Shown one piece after another: positions 59,968 through 64,000 of a stretch of DNA of 64,000 bases (its first letter is position 1; the number at the start of each line of letters is the position of its first letter). A program made the position numbers and the translations under genes. The stretch is from Prochlorococcus sp. AG-402-A21 (GTDB taxonomy: Bacteria > Cyanobacteriota > Cyanobacteriia > PCC-6307 > Cyanobiaceae). The notes beneath the pieces were generated by a model. That model was given only the letters and a program-made list of their open reading frames with translations. It was not told the DNA's origin and ran no database searches. The DNA is taken from contig QCHI01000001.1 of assembly GCA_003279655.1 (NCBI GenBank), positions 149,534 through 213,533 on the forward strand, written 5' to 3'.

Positions 59968-60687
59968 TTACCCAGCAATAAATACCATCGCAGAAACAAG
60001 AATAGCCGAAGCCAAAATCCCTATAGAAGCTATTGCCACGATCTTCCCAGTATTCAAGGAGACTGATACCGTTAACAATTGAGTTCTTGAGTCTCGTTTC
60101 TGTTGTGAATCAATTTGAGTTCGAGAATTAACTTTCTTATTCGATTTAGCTATCTTATCTGCTGCTGTTTTCTTCTCTGCTTGAGCTTTTTTGTCTGCTA
60201 ACGCTTTCTTCTCTGCTTGAGCTTTCTTCTCTGCTAAAGCTTTCTTCTCCGCTAACGCCTTCTTCTCCGCTAACGCTTTCTTCTCTCCTTGAGCCTTCTT
60301 CTCCGCTAACGCTTTCTTCTCTGCTTGAGCTTTCTTCTCTGCTAAAGCTTTCTTCTCCGCTAACGCTTTCTTCTCCGCTAACGCTTTCTTCTCTCCTTGA
60401 GCCTTCTTCTCCGCTAACGCTTTCTTCTCTGCTTGAGCTTTCTTCTCTGCTAAAGCTTTCTTCTCCGCTAACGCTTTCTTCTCCGCTAACGCTTTCTTCT
60501 CTGCTTGAGCTTTCTTCTCCGCTAAAGCTTTCTTCTCTGCTTGAGCTTTCTTCTCTGCTAAAGCTTTCTTCTCCGCTAACGCTTTTTTCTCGGCCAGCGC
60601 TTTTTTCTCGGCCAGCGCTTTTTTCTCGGCCAGCGCTTTTTTCTCCGCTAACGCTTTCTTCTCTGCTTGAGCTGTTTTCGCTTGCAC
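59968..60687 (-). CDS. Lys/Ala/Glu repeat protein with C-terminal membrane anchor
   Basis: 239 residues, GTG start. Residues about 7-175 are 28 copies of a six-residue unit, mostly AEKKAL with AEKKAQ and GEKKAL variants, predicted to be one long charged helix or coiled coil of 25 nm if straight. A linker follows, then RTQLLTVSVSLNTGKIVAIAS and a membrane helix to the end. Function unknown; TolA-like spanning or a spacer role is possible. The C-terminal module is shared with the 44-residue protein at 59065-59199. Confidence 0.6.
   Translation of the reverse strand: MQAKTAQAEKKALAEKKALAEKKALAEKKALAEKKALAEKKALAEKKAQAEKKALAEKKAQAEKKALAEKKALAEKKALAEKKAQAEKKALAEKKAQGEKKALAEKKALAEKKALAEKKAQAEKKALAEKKAQGEKKALAEKKALAEKKALAEKKAQAEKKALADKKAQAEKKTAADKIAKSNKKVNSRTQIDSQQKRDSRTQLLTVSVSLNTGKIVAIASIGILASAILVSAMVFIAG
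60165..60680. repeat. 18-bp tandem repeat array with a 108-bp higher-order period
   Basis: About 28 copies of an 18-bp unit encoding AEKKAL on the minus strand. Variants recur with a period of six units: the distinctive CTCTCCTTGA is at 60283 and again at 60391, exactly 108 bp apart. Units near 60590-60640 (CTCGGCCAGCGC) are near-identical and look recently expanded. Confidence 0.9.
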
Positions 60688-60709
60688 TTTTAAGATAAAA
60701 ATTTTTCTT

Positions 60710-60913
60710 ATTCAAGCATCCAGATCACAAAGATTTGACTTTCTGAAGATATTTAAAATAACTAGATACTTTCAACTCATAGATAAGGAAGTCACATCAA
60801 AAGAAATTTCCAAAATAACTGGAGCAGATCAAAAGCAAATAGATCGATATCACAAAATGTTTAGAAAAAACACTCATAAATTTCATCAAGAAAACTTCCT
60901 CCATGTTTTCTAA
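60710..60913 (+). other. Open frame with HTH-like segment, start unclear
   Basis: A 67-codon open frame ending at 60913, in the region upstream of the minus-strand repeat gene. It reads FDFLKIFKITRYFQLIDKE, then TSKEISKITGADQKQIDRYH, which resembles a helix-turn-helix. No ATG, GTG or TTG start precedes this part, so it may be a decayed gene end, use a rare start, or be chance. Confidence 0.25.
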
Positions 60914-61107
60914 AGTAGTACTTAGGGCCCAGAAAATATAGTGCATATTTATATCATCAAAAAGTAATTTTTACCGATGACCTAAGCCAGAAATTGCATT
61001 GCAAAAAGGTCACAAAACAACTCTTCATGCATCGCACTGCAAAAAAGAAAGATAGTCACACTAATCAGCTTGATGATGCGCTTTTCTGAATACAAGCAGC
61101 AATTACC

Positions 61108-61161
61108 TTAACAACCAGCACTATTGTAATACATTTGTACTATAATAGTGCTGGTTGTTAA
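61108..61161. repeat. 18-bp perfect inverted repeat
   Basis: TTAACAACCAGCACTATT at 61108-61125 and its exact reverse complement at 61144-61161; further pairing across the 18-base centre is possible. No transposase nearby and no T-run. It lies 48 bp before the DUF1651 gene. The remaining DNA from 60914 to 61107 shows nothing recognisable. Confidence 0.75.
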
Positions 61162-61208
61162 ACATTCAAAAGAACAGGTGAGCAAGTGTTTTTCCACTAT
61201 TTGCAGAA

Positions 61209-61514
61209 ATGATTCCTCCATCAGACATGAGTAACACCATCATTAATTCAAGAGATAAGGTCTTATCAACGCCGACAGGTTGGCTAGTCGCTCCCAATCG
61301 AAATTTTTGTCTATTTTTTATTCGTGATCCAAAATCTACGATGGTTATTCCTAATGTATTCACTCAACTCTGGCATTGCACTAAAGATGGCATCCCAACC
61401 AAATTAAAAAACACAAGGAGAATAGATTACGAATCTGCTTTCGAAACTTGGCACGAACTTCTATCTAATAATTGGGAATTAATCGAACAGCCAATCAATG
61501 ATAATTACTACTAA
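61209..61514 (+). CDS. DUF1651 family protein
   Basis: 101 residues. GWLVAPNRNFCLFFIRDP, DGIPTKLKNTRRIDYESAFETWHELLSNNWELIEQ fit DUF1651, a picocyanobacterial family of unknown function often present in many copies. An alternative start is the ATG at 61227. The 337 bp after it hold no gene I can support. Confidence 0.75.
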   Translation: MIPPSDMSNTIINSRDKVLSTPTGWLVAPNRNFCLFFIRDPKSTMVIPNVFTQLWHCTKDGIPTKLKNTRRIDYESAFETWHELLSNNWELIEQPINDNYY

Positions 61515-61851
61515 AATGATAATTTGAAAAATATTTTTTTAATACTAGGGCTAAGCGAACTATCTTTTTGATACAGATAAGTCTATTTAGAGAGGGACAG
61601 GAGAAGGTAGCTTAAGCAAAATCATTCTCTTGTATTTATAAATCAGTATTCGCAGACCTTGAAAAATCGGGAAAGGACAAAACTTAATTGAACGACTTCA
61701 ATCATGTATTTGATTGGGACATATTTCTTTTTACAAAACAAGTAATCATTCATATAACTCTATAAAATAAATAACAAAAATCTAAGTAAACGTTTCAAAT
61801 TACAATATAGTAAGTAGTAGAATTGATGAAATCAGAAATTCATAGAAGATA

Positions 61852-63342
61852 ATGGAATCTAGTGATAAAGATCAAGTAAAAAAGAAGATCACTGAAGTTA
61901 AAACATTTTCAGTTCCACTCTCTTCTGTAGAAATCAGAGAGAATCTTACTATTAATATAAATACCCCATCTAAACCTTCAAAAGAGCAAATAATTAATCA
62001 AGCATTTAAGTTTCATTCACAAGGAAACACTCTAAAAGCAGCAGAATATTATCAGGATTTCATAAATCAAGGTTTCAATGACTACAGGATTTTTTCTAAT
62101 TATGGAAACATTTTGAGCGATTCTGGTAAATTAGAAGAAGCAGAAACTGCTTATCAAAAAGCAATTAAACTTAATCCTGAATATGTAATTGCTCATTATA
62201 ATCTTGGAAATGTATTTAGAAATCTTGGAAAATTAGAAGAAGCAGAAATATCCACTAGGAAAGCAATTCAAATCAATCCTAATTTTGCAGAGGCTCATTT
62301 AAATATGGGAACTATATTAAACGATATTGGCAAATTACAAGAAGCAGAATTGTCATACCGCAAAGCAATTGAAATTAATCCTGATTTAGCAGAAGCTCAT
62401 TACAATCTGGGAAACATATTGCATGATATTGGCAAAAGTGAAGAAGGCATGATCTATCGCAAAAGGGCAGTTGAATTAAATCCTAAAGATGAGAAATTAG
62501 TTAAAGATTTAACTGAGCATTTATGTTATAAAGAACAATATGAATTAGCATTAAAATATCTCAGCAAAACCAAATCTAATTCCTGTCAAAGTATATATCT
62601 AGGTTGTTTATTATCTTTAGACAAAGAGAAAGATTTTAATGAGAAGTACAAAGAACTAACTGAGAAGAAGGTTTGTAATGCCAATATTGGTGGTGTAGTA
62701 GAGCATGCAAATATTATTTATGGAAAGCAATATGAATCTCCTTTCTGTAATGAAGCAATAAAGTATATATCAATAGATAAAATCGATGAACAATTGTTCT
62801 CAAAAAGTCACCTAAATGAACTTATTTCTTACAACAAAACAAGTAAAAAAGAAAATAGATCTCAAGGGCTTCTTACAAATGGTATACAAACTTCAGGTAA
62901 TTTATTTTTATTAGATCTTCCATTTATCCAGTCAATTAAAAAAGCCTTAGAGGCAAAGATTGAACTTTACAAAAACAAATTCAAAAATAGCGGGCAAGGT
63001 TTTATAAAAAATTGGCCCAGAGATTATGAACTTCGTTCATGGATGATAAGTATGAAGACTGGAGGATTTCTCTCGCCACATAATCACCAGTATGGATGGA
63101 TTACCGGTAGTTTTTACCTTCAGATTCCAAAATATAACAATAATAATAATTCAGGCAATATTGCTTTTAGCTATCAAGGACCTGCATACCCTAAAAAAGA
63201 AAAAAGTTTTAATTTAACTATTAAGAAAATAGAAACAAGAGATATTTGTATATTCCCTTCTTCTTTATTCCACTATACTATACCTTTTGAAAGTAATGAA
63301 GAGCGGATATGTTTTGTTTTTGACTTAGTACAAAAGAATTAA
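61852..63342 (+). CDS. TPR protein with C-terminal putative 2OG-Fe(II) oxygenase domain
   Basis: 496 residues. Residues about 50-220 hold four to five TPR units (YGNILSDSGKLEEAETAYQKAIKLNP and similar), a protein-binding superhelix. Residues about 315-496 look like the 2OG-Fe(II) oxygenase family often found after TPRs: SPHNHQYGWITGSFYLQIP with H410 and H412, then H474 (SSLFHYTIPF) and an Arg near 486. Likely a hydroxylase with the TPRs binding its substrate or partner; target unknown. A tandem paralogue starts 418 bp downstream, with similar upstream DNA. Confidence 0.8.
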   Translation: MESSDKDQVKKKITEVKTFSVPLSSVEIRENLTININTPSKPSKEQIINQAFKFHSQGNTLKAAEYYQDFINQGFNDYRIFSNYGNILSDSGKLEEAETAYQKAIKLNPEYVIAHYNLGNVFRNLGKLEEAEISTRKAIQINPNFAEAHLNMGTILNDIGKLQEAELSYRKAIEINPDLAEAHYNLGNILHDIGKSEEGMIYRKRAVELNPKDEKLVKDLTEHLCYKEQYELALKYLSKTKSNSCQSIYLGCLLSLDKEKDFNEKYKELTEKKVCNANIGGVVEHANIIYGKQYESPFCNEAIKYISIDKIDEQLFSKSHLNELISYNKTSKKENRSQGLLTNGIQTSGNLFLLDLPFIQSIKKALEAKIELYKNKFKNSGQGFIKNWPRDYELRSWMISMKTGGFLSPHNHQYGWITGSFYLQIPKYNNNNNSGNIAFSYQGPAYPKKEKSFNLTIKKIETRDICIFPSSLFHYTIPFESNEERICFVFDLVQKN

Positions 63343-63759
63343 CATTCAACTTTCTTATTATTATTAATCTAATAAATCTCCTTATAAGAATTACATCCCA
63401 AAAGATAATTAATAGTAAAAAATGAAATCCATTGCTCCCAACAACATTCTCAACAACACAAGAGTGAATCAGCATAGATCCACCTAAATCCATCTTAGCC
63501 ACTATATCCAGTCATGTCAGTAGCTTTGAGAGATTATGAACTCGCCTGAATCTGACAAAGAACGGAGTGGGACTAATTCTGACTAGAGAAAAAAGAAGGT
63601 AAATATGACGGGAAGAAATATCTCTTAGAAAAATCAAATAAATGTATATGGAATTAATTATTCATCTCACTCTATAAATTAAATAGAAACAATCTCAGGA
63701 CAACTCAGAAATGGCAATATAGTGAATAGTAGAATTACTGAGATAAAAGTTAGTAGAAG
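63343..63759. other. Intergenic region between the TPR/oxygenase paralogues
   Basis: 417 bp. The last ~110 bp resemble the ~110 bp upstream of the first paralogue (shared CAATATAGT, AGTAGAATT and a similar lead-in), so the promoter was duplicated with the gene. A minus-strand hydrophobic frame at 63278-63502 overlaps the first gene and is not supported. Confidence 0.5.
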
Positions 63760-64000
63760 ATGGTGGAATCTAGTAATAAAGATCAAGGAAAGAAAAAGAT
63801 CAATGAAGTTAAAACTTTTTCAGTTCCATTTGCTTTAGCAGAAATCAAAGAAAATTTCACTATTACTACTAATACTCCTTCTCAACCTTCTAAAGAACAA
63901 ATAATAAATCAAGCATTTAAGTTTCATTCACAAGGCAACATCCAAGAAGCAGCAAAATATTATCAACATTTCATCAATCAAGGTTTCAAGGACTACAGGG
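63760..64000 (+). CDS. Second TPR/oxygenase paralogue (3' truncated by window)
   Basis: First 80 residues only, cut by the window edge. After MVESSNKDQGKKKINEVKTF it follows the first paralogue closely: KTFSVP, the NTPS-QPSKEQIINQAFKFHSQGN segment (one or two changes), and YYQHFINQGFKDYR. A tandem duplicate rather than a pseudogene as far as visible. Confidence 0.8.
   Translation, partial: MVESSNKDQGKKKINEVKTFSVPFALAEIKENFTITTNTPSQPSKEQIINQAFKFHSQGNIQEAAKYYQHFINQGFKDYR

Noticed and set aside
60165..60680. Regular repeats as a possible CRISPR array
   Set aside because: Units are contiguous 18-bp coding repeats with no spacers and no cas genes.
60155..60715. Long open frame rich in Arg, Glu and Ser overlapping the repeat protein gene on the same strand
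   Set aside because: It is a frame-shifted reading of the same 18-bp repeat. Any repeat with a period divisible by three that lacks stops stays open in other frames; this frame lacks the membrane anchor shared with the 44-residue protein.
61108..61161. Inverted repeat as an insertion sequence end
   Set aside because: No transposase frame and the two arms are only 18 bp apart, so they cannot bound an IS; a miniature element remains possible only if other copies exist.
63278..63502. Minus-strand hydrophobic 74-codon frame after the first TPR gene
   Set aside because: Overlaps the conserved oxygenase C-terminus, has no ribosome binding site, and its hydrophobicity follows from AT-rich antisense DNA. 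Its start region looks gene-like, so I hold this loosely.
1..64000. tRNA or rRNA genes
   Set aside because: I looked through the intergenic gaps for cloverleaf-like arms and T-loop GGTTCGAATC-type motifs and saw none; a tRNAscan run would be decisive.

Overview
The window looks like a chromosomal segment of Prochlorococcus, probably a low-light clade such as the NATL-type strains. This rests on low GC, very short intergenic spaces, adjacent psaA/psaB and psaL/psaI, a ferredoxin-type glutamate synthase, LL-diaminopimelate aminotransferase, and many short proteins of picocyanobacteria-restricted DUF families (DUF1651, DUF1830, DUF1997, DUF4278). The clade is inference. I saw no rRNA, tRNA, CRISPR array, transposase or integrase.

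Layout. 0-1.2 kb: a partial glycine-repeat protein and a ribbon-helix-helix protein around a shared terminator. 1.3-7.8 kb: a zinc module (znuB, zur, znuC, znuA, a small unknown, a CobW/COG0523 GTPase and a WD40 protein) with a Zur-like operator between znuC and znuA. ZnuA and the CobW protein carry the same extra domain of about 105 residues, which I consider the most interesting observation here. 7.9-11.6 kb: small unknown genes, a 2OG-Fe(II) oxygenase, a cupin-like protein and a candidate structured RNA near 9.95 kb. 11.6-22.0 kb: a complete urea-use region with urtABCDE, ureEFG and ureDABC, and a perfect NtcA-type box upstream of urtA. 22-26.4 kb: DUF1830, a porin, small proteins, an RRM protein, S21 and an AbrB-like membrane protein. 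26.7-36.7 kb: a cobalamin-binding radical SAM protein, a CPBP protease, clpS, dapL, rne, rnhB, pheA, a quinol methyltransferase-like protein and a LON-domain protein. 36.7-41.5 kb: the str-type operon rpsL-rpsG-fusA-tuf-rpsJ on the minus strand. 41.8-49.5 kb: glutamate synthase, a YCII protein, lipA and a fused cbiG-cobJ. 50.1-55.8 kb: psaA, psaB, a duplicated 3' end of psaB, psaL and psaI. 56-60.7 kb: a glycosyltransferase, an NlpC/P60 protein, a beta-lactamase-like serine hydrolase and a group of small membrane proteins including one built from an 18-bp repeat. 60.9-64 kb: an 18-bp inverted repeat, a DUF1651 gene and two tandem TPR/2OG-oxygenase paralogues, the second cut by the window edge.

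How it fits together. Urea is imported by UrtABCDE and hydrolysed by nickel urease matured by UreDEFG; the ammonium can be assimilated through glutamate synthase. The zinc genes form a plausible Zur regulon in which importer, sensor and a GTPase metallochaperone are adjacent. The photosystem I genes, translation genes and RNase E/RNase HII are core housekeeping. The accessory interest lies in the shared ZnuA/CobW domain, the psaB tail duplication, the repeat-protein group at 59-60.7 kb and the tandem TPR/oxygenase genes. All calls come from reading sequence only; no database search was run.
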